A stretch of 64,000 nucleotides of DNA, taken from the NCBI RefSeq assembly GCF_019396345.1, contig NZ_JAHKRM010000010.1, positions 310,001-374,000 on the forward strand, read 5' to 3'. Position numbers and translations under genes: made by a program. Origin of the DNA: Nonomuraea guangzhouensis. Lineage in GTDB: Bacteria; Actinomycetota; Actinomycetes; Streptosporangiales; Streptosporangiaceae. Below the pieces are notes generated by a model. The model made no database searches. It saw only the letters and a program-made list of their open reading frames with translations, and was not told where the DNA came from. Shown in pieces: positions 1-8,305 of the stretch. Each line of letters opens with the position of its first letter. The first letter of the stretch is position 1.

Positions 1-739
1 GCTGGTGTGTACGACCGAAGGCCAGGTCGTCGATCAGGCGCCGCCTCCAGGGCCGCTGGAGTACAGCGTGGGTGAGGCGGCGCGTCGTGCGAGGCGCGGA
101 CATGATCGTCTCGGCGAGCTCCCAGGCGCGTGGGAGCAGACGGTCGGCGTCTACGACCTCGTTGACCAGGCCCAGCTCCGCCGCCTGCCGGGCGTCGATG
201 CCCGCGCCGGTGTAGAGCGAGAACGCGGCGCGTTTCAGGCCCATGAGTTCCTGGAAGACCAGATGCTGGCCGTCGCCGGGCACCGCGCCCGCGGGGAAGT
301 GCGTGTCGTCGAAGACCGTGCCGGGCGTGCACAGGGTGAGGTCGCAGACCAACGCGAGCTCATGGTGGAACCCGGACCCGTTGATGGCGCCGATGGTCGG
401 CACGTCCACCGAGAAGACCAGGTTCTCCAGCAGCTTGAGGCCGTCGTAGTAGGTCGCGTAGCGGGCCTCGGACGTCCATTCGCGGTACGGCCGTCGCTCG
501 CGCAGCCCCGGCTCCAGCCCGGCGATCCAGGAGTCGCCGGTGCCGGTGATGATCAACAGCTCGGTGTCCGGATCGTTCCCCACCTCCTGGAACGCCTGGC
601 CCCACGCGTTGTGCAGGGCCAGCGACATGACAGCCGGGCCGCCGCCCGTGTGCATCCGCAGGAGGAGCACACCGTCCCGCCGCTCCATCACGAAGTGCTT
701 GCCGTACCTGCCCACGACCCCGCCGGACTCTCCCGACAT
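1..739 (-). CDS. Enoyl-CoA hydratase/isomerase (crotonase) family protein, C-terminus cut by window edge
   Basis: The minus strand is open from an ATG at 739 to the edge (246 codons); a GGAGG ribosome site lies just upstream. The translation has crotonase-fold features: an oxyanion-hole stretch near residue 62 (LIITGTGDSWIAG), a second near residue 118 (IGAINGSGFHHELALVCDL), and the A-x-ELGLV-EVV element typical of the C-terminal half. The segments usually carrying the acid/base glutamates read FDDTHFPAGAVPGDG, so hydratase chemistry is not assured; this branch also includes decarboxylases and C-C hydrolases. It is divergent from a TetR gene with twin operators between them, so it is probably that regulator's target. 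Substrate unknown. Confidence 0.8.
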   Translation of the reverse strand, partial: MSGESGGVVGRYGKHFVMERRDGVLLLRMHTGGGPAVMSLALHNAWGQAFQEVGNDPDTELLIITGTGDSWIAGLEPGLRERRPYREWTSEARYATYYDGLKLLENLVFSVDVPTIGAINGSGFHHELALVCDLTLCTPGTVFDDTHFPAGAVPGDGQHLVFQELMGLKRAAFSLYTGAGIDARQAAELGLVNEVVDADRLLPRAWELAETIMSAPRTTRRLTHAVLQRPWRRRLIDDLAFGRTHQ

Positions 740-762
740 CTTCGACCTCCGCACAGCTAAAC

Positions 763-810
763 GGGGAGTGTCCCCGATTAACTTCGAGGTACGATACGGG
801 GACAGTCCCC
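763..810. promoter_or_regulatory. Twin palindromic operators between crotonase and TetR genes
   Basis: Two near-identical 13-bp palindromes, GGGGAGTGTCCCC at 763-775 and GGGGACAGTCCCC at 798-810, have centres 35 bp apart in the gap between divergent genes. They share the form GGGGA-N3-TCCCC. This is a plausible pair of operators for the adjacent TetR repressor, controlling both genes; that role is inferred from position and symmetry. Confidence 0.65.
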
Positions 811-833
811 ACTTTCGCAACAACAGGAGAGAA

Positions 834-1403
834 GTGACACGACCGACCACCCGGCCGCTGCGGGCGGACGCGCTACGCAACTACGAGCGGCTCATCGCGG
901 CGGCCAGGGCGGCCTTCACCGAGCTGGGAGCGAACGCGCCGCTCGACGACATCGCCCAGCGCGCCGGCGTCGGCAACGCGACGCTCTACCGGCACTTCCC
1001 GACCCGCCAAGCACTGCTCGAAGCGGTCTATCGCGACCACATCGAGGCGTTGTGCCACCTGGGAGAAGGATTGCTGACCGCCCCGTCGCCGGGTGAGGGA
1101 CTGGTGGTGTGGCTCAGGGCGGTCGTCGCCCAAGGGAGCACCGACCGCGGGGTGGCCGCGTCGCTCATGGCGGCGATGGAAGCCACGCAGACCGATGTGT
1201 CGTGGTGCCGGGGCGCCGTGTTCGCCACGGCCACGGCGCTGCTGGAGCGGGCGCAGAGCGCCGGTGACATCCGGGCGGATGTGACCGTGCGGCAGTTGCT
1301 GAAGTTCGTGAACGCCATCGCGCTGGCCACCGAGGGCGAACCCGGGAAGTGCGAGCAGGCCGACCAGTTGCTCAGCCTGCTGCTCGACGGCCTCCGCGCC
1401 TAG
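834..1403 (+). CDS. TetR/AcrR family transcriptional regulator
   Basis: This is a 189-residue protein from a GTG at 834, preceded by AGGAGAGAA. The frame is open further upstream, but that part runs through the operators and opposite to the crotonase gene, so the GTG is preferred. An N-terminal helix-turn-helix (about residues 15-55) contains LDDIAQRAGVGNATLYRHF, the classic TetR recognition helix. The rest is an all-helical ligand-binding domain, with MAAMEATQTDV and a C-terminal LLSLLLDGLRA resembling the AcrR-like group common in actinomycetes. Divergent from the crotonase gene and flanked by two matching palindromes, it probably represses that gene and itself in response to an acyl-CoA or hydrophobic ligand. 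Confidence 0.88.
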   Translation: MTRPTTRPLRADALRNYERLIAAARAAFTELGANAPLDDIAQRAGVGNATLYRHFPTRQALLEAVYRDHIEALCHLGEGLLTAPSPGEGLVVWLRAVVAQGSTDRGVAASLMAAMEATQTDVSWCRGAVFATATALLERAQSAGDIRADVTVRQLLKFVNAIALATEGEPGKCEQADQLLSLLLDGLRA

Positions 1404-1404
1404 A

Positions 1405-1434
1405 AAAGTCTGGAAAGTCTGGAAAGTCTGGAAA
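1405..1434. repeat. Short tandem repeat, 9-bp unit
   Basis: Just after the TetR stop codon, the unit AAAGTCTGG is repeated about three times with a partial fourth copy. No function is evident. It resembles other tandem duplications at gene ends in this window (6290, 7421 and 16278). Confidence 0.8.
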
Positions 1435-1445
1435 AGCGCGAACGA

Positions 1446-1580
1446 TCATCCCCAATGGGGTGGCTTGTCGTCCAGGTAGAAGGCGTCCGGGTCGGTGTCC
1501 TGGGAGTCGCGCCAATCGCCCCAGCCGAGGTCCGTGTCGTCGCCCGTCTGCTCCGGGAGGAATTCACTCACGGCATACAT
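1446..1580 (-). CDS. Small acidic protein, PPHW C-terminus (hypothetical)
   Basis: A 44-codon frame runs from ATG at 1580 to 1446. The product is strongly acidic (TGDDTDLGWGDWRDSQDTD) and ends DAFYLDDKPPHWG. From memory, short actinomycete proteins with a GWGD-like middle and a R/KPPHW terminus recur, so I favour a real gene over chance. No strong ribosome site precedes the ATG; an alternative GTG lies three codons in. It is divergent from the STAND ATPase gene. Function unknown. Confidence 0.5.
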   Translation of the reverse strand: MYAVSEFLPEQTGDDTDLGWGDWRDSQDTDPDAFYLDDKPPHWG

Positions 1581-1692
1581 GCTACTCAGAGGGACAAACC
1601 CATTCCCGGCCCGCACAACGAACCCCGGACCGCCAAGGGCCGCGAGGGTACGATGCGAGGGCAGGTGTCGTCTATCCCCCGTGAGGTCGCCC

Positions 1693-3804
1693 ATGGCCAC
1701 CCCGACCGGCTGGCGGCGAGAAGGCAATCTGCCGTCGGAGCTGACCAGCTTCGTGGGTCGGACTCGCCTGCTCGCCAATCTCAAGCGACATCTCGCCGAG
1801 TCCCGGCTGGTGACGGTCACCGGCATCGGGGGTGTGGGCAAGTCCCGCACGGTGCTCCGGCTGGCGCATCAGATCCGCTCCCAGTACGAGGATGGCGTCT
1901 GGTTCGCCGACCTGGCCCGGTTGCAGGACGCGGGGATGGTCAAGCACACCATCGCGTCGGCGCTGGGCATCGCCGACCAGTCGTCGCGGACCGAGTCGGA
2001 GTCGCTGTCGGAGTGGGTCGGCGACCGCGACATGCTGCTCATCATCGACACCTGCGAGCATCTCGTGCAGGGCTGCGCCGAGCTGGTCGAGGAGCTGCTG
2101 GAGCGCGCCCCCAATCTGAAGGTGCTGGCCACCAGCCGTCAGTCGCTGCACCTGCCGTACGAGCACGTGATACCCGTCCCGCCGCTGCAGGTGCCGGGCG
2201 ACGATCCGACCGAGAGCCTGTTCACCAACGAGTCCGTGCAGCTGTTCGGCCTGCGGGCCGGCGCGGTGATGCCCGACTTCGTGCTCGACGAGCAGAACAT
2301 CGGGGCGGTGGCCGAGCTGTGCCGCCGGCTCGACGGCATTCCGCTGGCGATCGAGCTGGCCGCCGTACGCCTGCGGGCGCTGTCGGTCGACCAGATCCTC
2401 GGGTTGCTGACCGACCGGTTCAGCCTGCTCGCGGGCGCGAGCCGTACCGCGCTGCCGCGCCATCAGACCCTGCGCGCGGCCATCGGATGGAGTCACGAGT
2501 TGTGTGAGCCGGCGGAGCGGCTGCTCTGGGCGCGGCTGTCGGTGTTCGCCGGCGACTTCGAGCTCGACGCGGCCAGATTCGTGTGCTCGGACGAGCGGCT
2601 GCCGTCCGAGGACATCACCGACCTGGTCACCGGGCTGGTGGAGAAGTCGATCCTGCTGATCAGGAGCAACCACGCCGGAGTCCGGTACAAGCTCATCGAC
2701 ACGCTGGCGGAGTACGGCGAGGAGTGGCTCGACAAACTCGGGCAGACCGATCAGATGCGCCGCAAGCATCTGGAGTACTACCTGAGCCTGGCGCAGCGCA
2801 GCGAGGACGCCTGGTCGGGGCCGAGGCAGATCTACTGGTTCATCCGCATGCGCCAGGAGCACGACAACGTGCGGGTGGCGCTCGAACACGCGCTGCGCAC
2901 GCCCGGCGAGTCCGTGCTGGCGCTGACGCTGCTGTCGTCGCTGTGGTTCATGTGGATCTGCTGCGGGTTCGTCCGCGAAGGCAGGCTCTATCTGGAACGT
3001 GCCCTGCAGGCCAATCCGGGCGTGAGCAAGGAGCGGTGCAAGGCTCTCTGGGTCCTGTCGTACGTCCGCAGCGCCCAGGGCGACAGCGCCGGCGCCCTGG
3101 GGGCGGCCGAGCAGTGCAGCACCGAGGCGGTCAGGGTCGGCGACTCCAGGGCGGTCATCCTGGCCTCCAAGATGCAGGGGACGGCGGCCCTGCTCCAGGG
3201 CGACCTGCAGAAGGCCAGCGCGCTGCTGGGTGTGGCGATCGAGTTCAACACCGACAACAAGGAGCTCAACCCGGGCCTGCTGCCGGCCATCGTCGAGCTG
3301 TCGCTGGTGCTGTCGGCGCAAGGGGAGCTCTACGAGGCCGAGTCCCTGCTGCAGGACTGCTTGCAGGTGTGCAGAGAACGCGGCGAGCTGTGGCTGAGCT
3401 CCTACGCGCAGTGGGCACTGTGCCTGCCCAGGCTGGCGACAGGCAGGGCCGGCGACGCGTTGCAGAGCGCGCGCGAGGGGCTGCGGATCAAGCGTCACTT
3501 CCACGACACGCTCGGCACGCTGCTGGTGCTGGAGACGACGGCCCGGATCTTCGCCGCCATGGATCAGGCGCCGCTCGCGGCGCGGCTGCTCGGTGCGCTC
3601 CATCAGAACTGGAAGACGGCCGGCCTGCCGATGCTCGGCGCGCCGTTCATGACCAGCGACCACGAGCAGTGCGTCAAGGAGTGCCAGAAGGCGATGGGCG
3701 AGGACGTCTACCGCGACGCCTTCAACGAGGGCACGCGGCTCGATCTCGATGAGGCGTCCGCGCTCGCGCTCGGCGAGCTGGACGCCCCAGGAGATCTCGG
3801 CTAG
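1693..3804 (+). CDS. STAND/AfsR-type ATPase regulator without an obvious DNA-binding domain (COG3903-like)
   Basis: A 703-residue protein starts at ATG 1693 (MATPTGW); an in-frame GTG at 1681 is an alternative. It opens with SFVGRTRLL, then Walker A GIGGVGKS (about residue 44), Walker B DMLLIIDTCEHL, the sensor segment VLATSRQSL, and the LDGIPLAIELAAVRL motif typical of AfsR/LuxR-type STAND ATPases. The second half (about 380-690) is helical and TPR-like. Relatives usually carry an N-terminal SARP or C-terminal LuxR DNA-binding domain; here the chain ends ALGELDAPGDLG with neither, so it may act through protein partners. Its TAG stop shares CTAG with the stop of the convergent terpene synthase. 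Confidence 0.82.
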   Translation: MATPTGWRREGNLPSELTSFVGRTRLLANLKRHLAESRLVTVTGIGGVGKSRTVLRLAHQIRSQYEDGVWFADLARLQDAGMVKHTIASALGIADQSSRTESESLSEWVGDRDMLLIIDTCEHLVQGCAELVEELLERAPNLKVLATSRQSLHLPYEHVIPVPPLQVPGDDPTESLFTNESVQLFGLRAGAVMPDFVLDEQNIGAVAELCRRLDGIPLAIELAAVRLRALSVDQILGLLTDRFSLLAGASRTALPRHQTLRAAIGWSHELCEPAERLLWARLSVFAGDFELDAARFVCSDERLPSEDITDLVTGLVEKSILLIRSNHAGVRYKLIDTLAEYGEEWLDKLGQTDQMRRKHLEYYLSLAQRSEDAWSGPRQIYWFIRMRQEHDNVRVALEHALRTPGESVLALTLLSSLWFMWICCGFVREGRLYLERALQANPGVSKERCKALWVLSYVRSAQGDSAGALGAAEQCSTEAVRVGDSRAVILASKMQGTAALLQGDLQKASALLGVAIEFNTDNKELNPGLLPAIVELSLVLSAQGELYEAESLLQDCLQVCRERGELWLSSYAQWALCLPRLATGRAGDALQSAREGLRIKRHFHDTLGTLLVLETTARIFAAMDQAPLAARLLGALHQNWKTAGLPMLGAPFMTSDHEQCVKECQKAMGEDVYRDAFNEGTRLDLDEASALALGELDAPGDLG

Positions 3805-4859
3805 ACGGCCTGTGGCCAGCGAGTGTCGGTCGGCCAGGCGTGGACGTATCGGGCGCTGCCGAGCGAGAACTCGATGTGTCCCCGCACCCAGTGTTCGAGG
3901 CCGCGCACGTAGTTGCGCACCGGGCGCGAGGCCCAGTGGTCGAGCGCCGCGCGCCGGTCGAGGAAGGCCGCGATGGCGTCGTTGTGCATCTTCGCCACTT
4001 CTTGCAGCGCCTCTTGCAGTGTGAGCGTCTTGTGCGTGGCCAGCACCGTGACGAGGTTGTGCCGGGCCTTGTCGTTGCCGCGTTCTTTGGCGTACGAGAG
4101 CAGGTCGTTGTCCCAGCCGATGAGATCGCAGGCGAGGTCGGAGAGCACGCGCACGTCCGGATGATGCCATTCCTCCGCTTCCAGCCGGTAGCCGCCACCC
4201 ACGTCGATGAGCGCGAGGCAGGTGTAGGTAGCCCCGGTGATGCGGCGCATGAGCACGTAGTCCTCGGGCGTGGGGATCAGGTCGACCTCGCGGTTGGCGG
4301 CCTCCCAGATCTGGGCGAAGAGATACTCCTTTACCGTGATGCGCCACCGGTCCACTTGAGCAGGCGTGGCTGTGTCCGAAATGCGGTGCAGCAGCTCGCT
4401 CAGCGCGAGCCCGAAGGGATCGGTGGAATCCGGTTCCTTACGGCCGTCGAGGATCTCAAGGAGCGGCGGAAGGGCGCGGGCCAATGCGGCGGCGCGGTGT
4501 CCCATCAGCTCGCCCTCGCAGAACGCGTCGTCGAACGCGAAGAGCCAGTTGTACCAATCGTTGATCAGCCTGAGACTGTCCCGCGGCACGGTGGGGTTGG
4601 TACGTGCGGCGAGCAGGCCGATCTTTGAGCGCCGGAAGTGCTCGATCGTGTCGGCTCCGGCGAGCATGTGCGAGGCGGCCAGCCATGCGTGGCTTTCCGA
4701 GTCGATCTCCGTGGCGTGCACGTTGATCTCGTTCGGGAACGGGCATGGCAAGGGAGGGATGCGAAGCGGCCGCCTACTGAAGGAGTGCGCAGATGTAACC
4801 ACACTTACAGCATGGCGATGCACTGTTCGAAAGGCCACACTCGATAACTTCCCGGACAT
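3801..4859 (-). CDS. Class I terpene synthase (terpene cyclase)
   Basis: A protein of up to 352 residues. It contains the elements of a bacterial class I cyclase: IPPLPCPFPNEIN near the N-terminus, the aspartate-rich metal site FAFDDAFCEG (DDxxxE, about residue 131), an NSE triad NDLLSYAKE binding the Mg-pyrophosphate cluster, and a C-terminal RY pair in GSARYVH. Family members usually begin shortly before the IPPL motif, so the first 25 residues may be untranslated; internal GTG codons near 4803 are possible starts. No prenyltransferase or P450 is adjacent. Product (mono-, sesqui- or diterpene) cannot be read from sequence. The neighbouring STAND regulator ends on the same bases and could control it. 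Confidence 0.9.
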   Translation of the reverse strand: MSGKLSSVAFRTVHRHAVSVVTSAHSFSRRPLRIPPLPCPFPNEINVHATEIDSESHAWLAASHMLAGADTIEHFRRSKIGLLAARTNPTVPRDSLRLINDWYNWLFAFDDAFCEGELMGHRAAALARALPPLLEILDGRKEPDSTDPFGLALSELLHRISDTATPAQVDRWRITVKEYLFAQIWEAANREVDLIPTPEDYVLMRRITGATYTCLALIDVGGGYRLEAEEWHHPDVRVLSDLACDLIGWDNDLLSYAKERGNDKARHNLVTVLATHKTLTLQEALQEVAKMHNDAIAAFLDRRAALDHWASRPVRNYVRGLEHWVRGHIEFSLGSARYVHAWPTDTRWPQAV

Positions 4860-4875
4860 TTCGCCATATTTCGCA

Positions 4876-5268
4876 CTATCGCCCTATTTGCCGGAACCAT
4901 TCAAGGAACTGGTCGTTCGCGAACATTCGTGCCGTGTCCACCGCGGACGGGTTTCCGGCCGCCGGATCCGCACCCGCGTCGAGCAACGCTCTGACCACGG
5001 CAGACTCCTTCTTGAACACGGCACCCGCCAGAGGTGTCTGGCCACGGTCGTTCGCCCTCCCCGGATCAGCACCCTGCTCGGCGAGCATCTGGACGGTGGC
5101 GGCGTGACCGTGATAAGCCGCAAGCATCAGCAAAGTGTCACCTTTGCTATTGGTGAGATTTGCCGGAACACCCGCGTCCACATAGGCGCGCAGCGTCTCC
5201 GTGTCGCCCGCCCTGGCCAGGTCGAACATCCTGCCGGCGAACTCCTCGAGGTCCGGGTCCCGGTCCAT
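4876..5268 (-). CDS. Ankyrin-repeat protein
   Basis: A 130-residue protein from ATG at 5268. At least three ankyrin repeats are visible: AGDTETLRAYVDAGVPANL, GDTLLMLAAYHGHAATVQML and GQTPLAGAVFKKESAVVRAL, each with the TPL/LLMLA helix and a GADP turn. No signal peptide or membrane segment is seen, so it is probably cytosolic and binds a protein partner. It is divergent from the PAC2 gene and lies in line behind the terpene synthase on the same strand. Small actinomycete ankyrin proteins of this size are common and mostly uncharacterised. Confidence 0.85.
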   Translation of the reverse strand: MDRDPDLEEFAGRMFDLARAGDTETLRAYVDAGVPANLTNSKGDTLLMLAAYHGHAATVQMLAEQGADPGRANDRGQTPLAGAVFKKESAVVRALLDAGADPAAGNPSAVDTARMFANDQFLEWFRQIGR

Positions 5269-5362
5269 GCCCCCATTCTGCCCTCGATAGGGTGCCCTGC
5301 ACGGAATCGTTGCGGCTCGTCGTAGGTTCTGGAGAGAGTACCTAGGGAAAGGCTGTCCAACC

Positions 5363-6262
5363 GTGTTCGACCCGACGGATCTCTACAAGCTCGCAGACGA
5401 TGCGCCTGAGCTGGCCGATCCCGTGCTCTTGTACCACTTCGACGGCTTCGTCGACGCGGGTGGTGCCGGGCGCCTCGCGCTGGGCCACCTGCTGGCGGAG
5501 CTGGAGCACCGGACAGTGGCGACGTTCGACGTGGATCGCCTCCTCGACTACCGCTCGCGGCGGCCCATCATGACCTTCGACACCGACCGATGGGTCGAGT
5601 GTGAGAGCCCTGAGCTGGCCGTTTACGCCGCGAAGGACGCCACCGGCACCCCGTTCCTGGTGATGAGCGGCCCCGAGCCGGACCGTGAGTGGGAGTTGTT
5701 CACCCGGGCGGTCGGTGCCCTCGCCGACCAGTTGAAGGTGAGCAAAATGGTGACGATGCACGGCATCCCGATGGCGGTTCCGCACACCCGCCCGCTCGGC
5801 ATCACCATGCACGCCAGCCGTCCCGAGCTCATCAACGCCCAGACCAGCTCGTTCGGCCGGGTCCAGGTGCCGGGCAGCATCGCCGCCCTGATCGAGTTCC
5901 GCCTGGGCGCCAAGGGGTACGACGCGCTGGGCTACGCGGTGCACGTGCCGCATTACCTGTCGCAGGCCGAATATCCGCACGCCGCGGTCGCCGCCCTGGA
6001 GGCGGTCACGCGGGGCACCGGCCTGCTCTTCCCGATGGACGCGCTGCGCGAGGCGGCCCAGCGCACCACGACCGAGATCGAGGAGCAGATCCAGGCGTCG
6101 AGCGAGCTGTCCACGGCCATCACCGGCCTGGAGCAGCAGTACGACGCGTTCGCGGGCGGCGCCGATCGCGAGAACCTGATCGCCGAGGCCACCGCGATGC
6201 CCACCGGCGACGAACTCGCCGCCCAGTTCGAACGCTTCCTCGCCGAACGCGACGACGAGTAG
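5363..6262 (+). CDS. PAC2 family protein
   Basis: A 299-residue protein starting with GTG at 5363 after GGGAAAGG. The N-terminus (LADPVLLYHFDGFVDAGGAG) and the segment SRRPIMTFDTDRW match the actinobacterial PAC2 family, related to eukaryotic proteasome-assembly chaperones; the ATP-grasp-like HGIPMAVPHTRP block is also present. The last 70 residues form a charged helical tail (TEIEEQIQASSEL to FLAERDDE). Actinomycetes have 20S proteasomes, but a role for this branch in assembly is not established. It seems monocistronic, with a tandem repeat following the stop. Confidence 0.88.
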   Translation: MFDPTDLYKLADDAPELADPVLLYHFDGFVDAGGAGRLALGHLLAELEHRTVATFDVDRLLDYRSRRPIMTFDTDRWVECESPELAVYAAKDATGTPFLVMSGPEPDREWELFTRAVGALADQLKVSKMVTMHGIPMAVPHTRPLGITMHASRPELINAQTSSFGRVQVPGSIAALIEFRLGAKGYDALGYAVHVPHYLSQAEYPHAAVAALEAVTRGTGLLFPMDALREAAQRTTTEIEEQIQASSELSTAITGLEQQYDAFAGGADRENLIAEATAMPTGDELAAQFERFLAERDDE

Positions 6263-6289
6263 CCCCGACGCCGCCGCCCGAAGACGGCG

Positions 6290-6357
6290 AACGACCCCGG
6301 CCGCACGCCGGACGGTGGCGGCCAACGACCCCGGCCGCACGCCGAACGGTGGCGGCG
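6290..6357. repeat. Tandem repeat, two copies of 34 bp
   Basis: Copies at 6290-6323 and 6324-6357 differ at about two positions; each starts AACGACCCCGGCCGCACGCC. They fill most of the gap between the PAC2 and oxidoreductase genes. Function unknown; replication-slippage duplication is the simplest explanation. Confidence 0.85.
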
Positions 6358-6382
6358 GGAGCCCCGGCGCTACGCTGGGCCG

Positions 6383-7432
6383 ATGAGCGAGATCAAGGTC
6401 GGCCTGGTCGGGTATGGCACGGCGGGCGCGTTCTTCCACGCGCCCCTGATCCACGCCACACCCGGCCTGCGGCTGTCCGCCGTCGTCACCGGCAACCCCG
6501 TGCGGGCCGACGACGTGGCCGCCCGCTACGGGGCGGTCGCCGTGCCCGGCCTGGACGGGCTGTGGGACCGCTGCGACCTCGTGGTCGTCGCCTCACCGAA
6601 CAAGACCCACGTGCCGGTGGCCACCGAAGCGCTCACCCGCGGCAAGCCGGTCGTGATCGACAAGCCCCTGGCCCGTACCGCCAAAGAGGCCCGCCAACTC
6701 GTACGCCTGGCCGCCGAGCGGAACCTGATGCTGACCGTGTTCCAGAACCGGCGCTGGGACGGCGACTTCCGCACCCTGAGCAGGCTCACCGCGGAAGGCC
6801 GCCTCGGCGATGTGCTGCGCCTGGAGTCCCGCTTCGATCGCTGGCGGCCGGTGCCCAAGGGCGGCTGGCGGGAGAGCGGTGGCGCCGAGGAGGTCGCCGG
6901 CCTGCTCTACGACCTGGGCAGCCACCTGGTCGACCAGGCGCTGCAGCTCCTCGGCCCGGTGAGCGACGTCTACGCGGAGAGCGACGTCCGGCGCGAGGGG
7001 GTGGGCGCCGACGACGACACGTTCATCGCGCTGATGCACGTCAGTGGTGCCCGGTCACACCTGTGGGCCGGCGCGATGGCCGCACAGCTCGGGCCGCGGT
7101 TCCGGGTGCTCGGCTCGCGGGCGGCGTACGTCAAGCACGGGATGGACGTGCAGGAGGAACGCCTGCGCGCCGGGACCTCGCCCGACTCGCCGGGGTTCGG
7201 CGCGGAAAACGAGGAGATGTGGGGACTTCTGGGGACGGACGACGCCAAAGCCGCGGTCCCCACCGAAGCCGGGGCATACCTCGACTTCTACCGCGGCGTC
7301 GAGTCCTGCCTGCGCGCGGGCGCCCCGCCGCCGGTGAGCCCCGAAAGTGTGGTCGACGCGCTCGCCGTCCTCGAGGCGGCCCGCCTGTCGGCGGCCGAGC
7401 GCGTCGTCGTCCAGCCAGGCAAGGACACCTGA
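6383..7432 (+). CDS. Gfo/Idh/MocA family NAD(P)-dependent oxidoreductase
   Basis: A 349-residue protein from ATG 6383. The N-terminal Rossmann fold has the dinucleotide loop VGYGTAGAFFHAPLI (GxGxxG-like). The signature strand VVIDKPLARTAKEA carries the family's conserved lysine, and a C-terminal alpha/beta domain follows, with DLGSHLVDQALQLLG holding the usual Asp/His region. This matches the cytosolic sugar or inositol dehydrogenase group; substrate unknown. A 20-bp duplication spans its stop codon. The next gene is convergent, so this appears to be a single-gene unit. Confidence 0.9.
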   Translation: MSEIKVGLVGYGTAGAFFHAPLIHATPGLRLSAVVTGNPVRADDVAARYGAVAVPGLDGLWDRCDLVVVASPNKTHVPVATEALTRGKPVVIDKPLARTAKEARQLVRLAAERNLMLTVFQNRRWDGDFRTLSRLTAEGRLGDVLRLESRFDRWRPVPKGGWRESGGAEEVAGLLYDLGSHLVDQALQLLGPVSDVYAESDVRREGVGADDDTFIALMHVSGARSHLWAGAMAAQLGPRFRVLGSRAAYVKHGMDVQEERLRAGTSPDSPGFGAENEEMWGLLGTDDAKAAVPTEAGAYLDFYRGVESCLRAGAPPPVSPESVVDALAVLEAARLSAAERVVVQPGKDT

Positions 7433-7460
7433 CAGAGCCAAAGGACGCCTGACAGAGCTA
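7421..7460. repeat. Tandem duplication, two copies of 20 bp over a stop codon
   Basis: AAGGACACCTGACAGAGCCA (7421-7440) is followed directly by AAGGACGCCTGACAGAGCTA. The first copy holds the TGA of the dehydrogenase gene; the second reaches the end of the convergent phosphatase gene. Confidence 0.85.
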
Positions 7461-8249
7461 TTCGCGCAGCCGGGCGCGCATGGCCTCCGTGTCCGCCGCC
7501 GTCCACCCGTGCGACTCCAGCCAGGCGATCGGCCCGCCGAACCGCTCCTCCAGCACCGACAGGAACTGCTCCATGTACCGCGCCCGGGGCATGTGGTCGT
7601 CGGCGGGCCGCGAGTCGAGGTCGTCGCGGTAGGTGGCGCTCCCCCGCAGCCGCCGCAGCACCAGCTCCAGCCGCTGCCCGGTGGCCTCGTAGTCGGCGAT
7701 GATCCCCTCCCGGGTGACCCCCGCGACCTCCAGGGCGAGCGCCGACAGCACCCCGGTGCGGTCCTTGCCGGCCGCGCAGTGCACCACGGCCGCGCCGTCG
7801 TTCAGCGCCATGGTCCGCAGCGCGGCCACCACCGCGTCGGGCCGGTCGCGCAGGTAACCGTAGTAGAACCCGTTCATCCGCAGGTCCTCGTCGAGTTGAC
7901 GCTCCTGCCAGGGCAGCACCCGGTCGCCGTCGATGGTGTCGGCCTCGACGTCGGTGTGCCTGCCTCCCTCGGCGAACAGCGACAAATGGTGATGCGTCAC
8001 CTCGGGCATCCGGGTCAGCGGCCCGGGGCCCTCCAGCGCGACCTCGGCGTTGGAGCGGAGGTCCACGACGTGCCGCAACTTGAGCTCGCCCACCAGCCGG
8101 GACACGTCCTTGTCGGTGAGCCCTTGAAGATTGTCCGCTCGAAAAATCCGTCCGTAGCGGGTGACGCCGCCGTCATGGGTGGTGAGTCCACCCAGGTCAC
8201 GCACGTTGACGGCGCCTTCCAGATCGATCCATCGCGTCATCTCGTTCAT
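7458..8249 (-). CDS. Tyrosine-protein phosphatase (PTP/DSP-like, CX5R)
   Basis: A 263-residue protein from ATG 8249. It opens with the bacterial PTP signature AVNVRDLGGL and has the catalytic P-loop VVHCAAGKDRTGV (CX5R; cysteine nucleophile, arginine binding phosphate) at about residues 156-168. Downstream RYMEQFLSVLEERFGG is the helical pair found in the MptpB/LipA-like group of tyrosine and lipid phosphatases. No signal peptide is visible, so it is probably cytosolic. It is divergent from the next gene and convergent with the dehydrogenase. The substrate could be phosphotyrosine, phosphoserine or a phosphoinositide. Confidence 0.9.
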   Translation of the reverse strand: MNEMTRWIDLEGAVNVRDLGGLTTHDGGVTRYGRIFRADNLQGLTDKDVSRLVGELKLRHVVDLRSNAEVALEGPGPLTRMPEVTHHHLSLFAEGGRHTDVEADTIDGDRVLPWQERQLDEDLRMNGFYYGYLRDRPDAVVAALRTMALNDGAAVVHCAAGKDRTGVLSALALEVAGVTREGIIADYEATGQRLELVLRRLRGSATYRDDLDSRPADDHMPRARYMEQFLSVLEERFGGPIAWLESHGWTAADTEAMRARLRE

Positions 8250-8305
8250 CGTTTAGACCCTATATGTCTCTCAAATATGAGCGGATTCGAGGTTCATAAC
8301 GCAGC

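Noticed and set aside
5..760. Long plus-strand frame at the window start
   Set aside because: It lies opposite to the crotonase gene, whose minus-strand protein has clear family motifs; the plus translation is low-complexity.
1672..4347. 891-codon minus-strand frame
   Set aside because: It is antisense of the STAND ATPase and terpene synthase genes and has only Arg/Gln/Gly-rich sequence.
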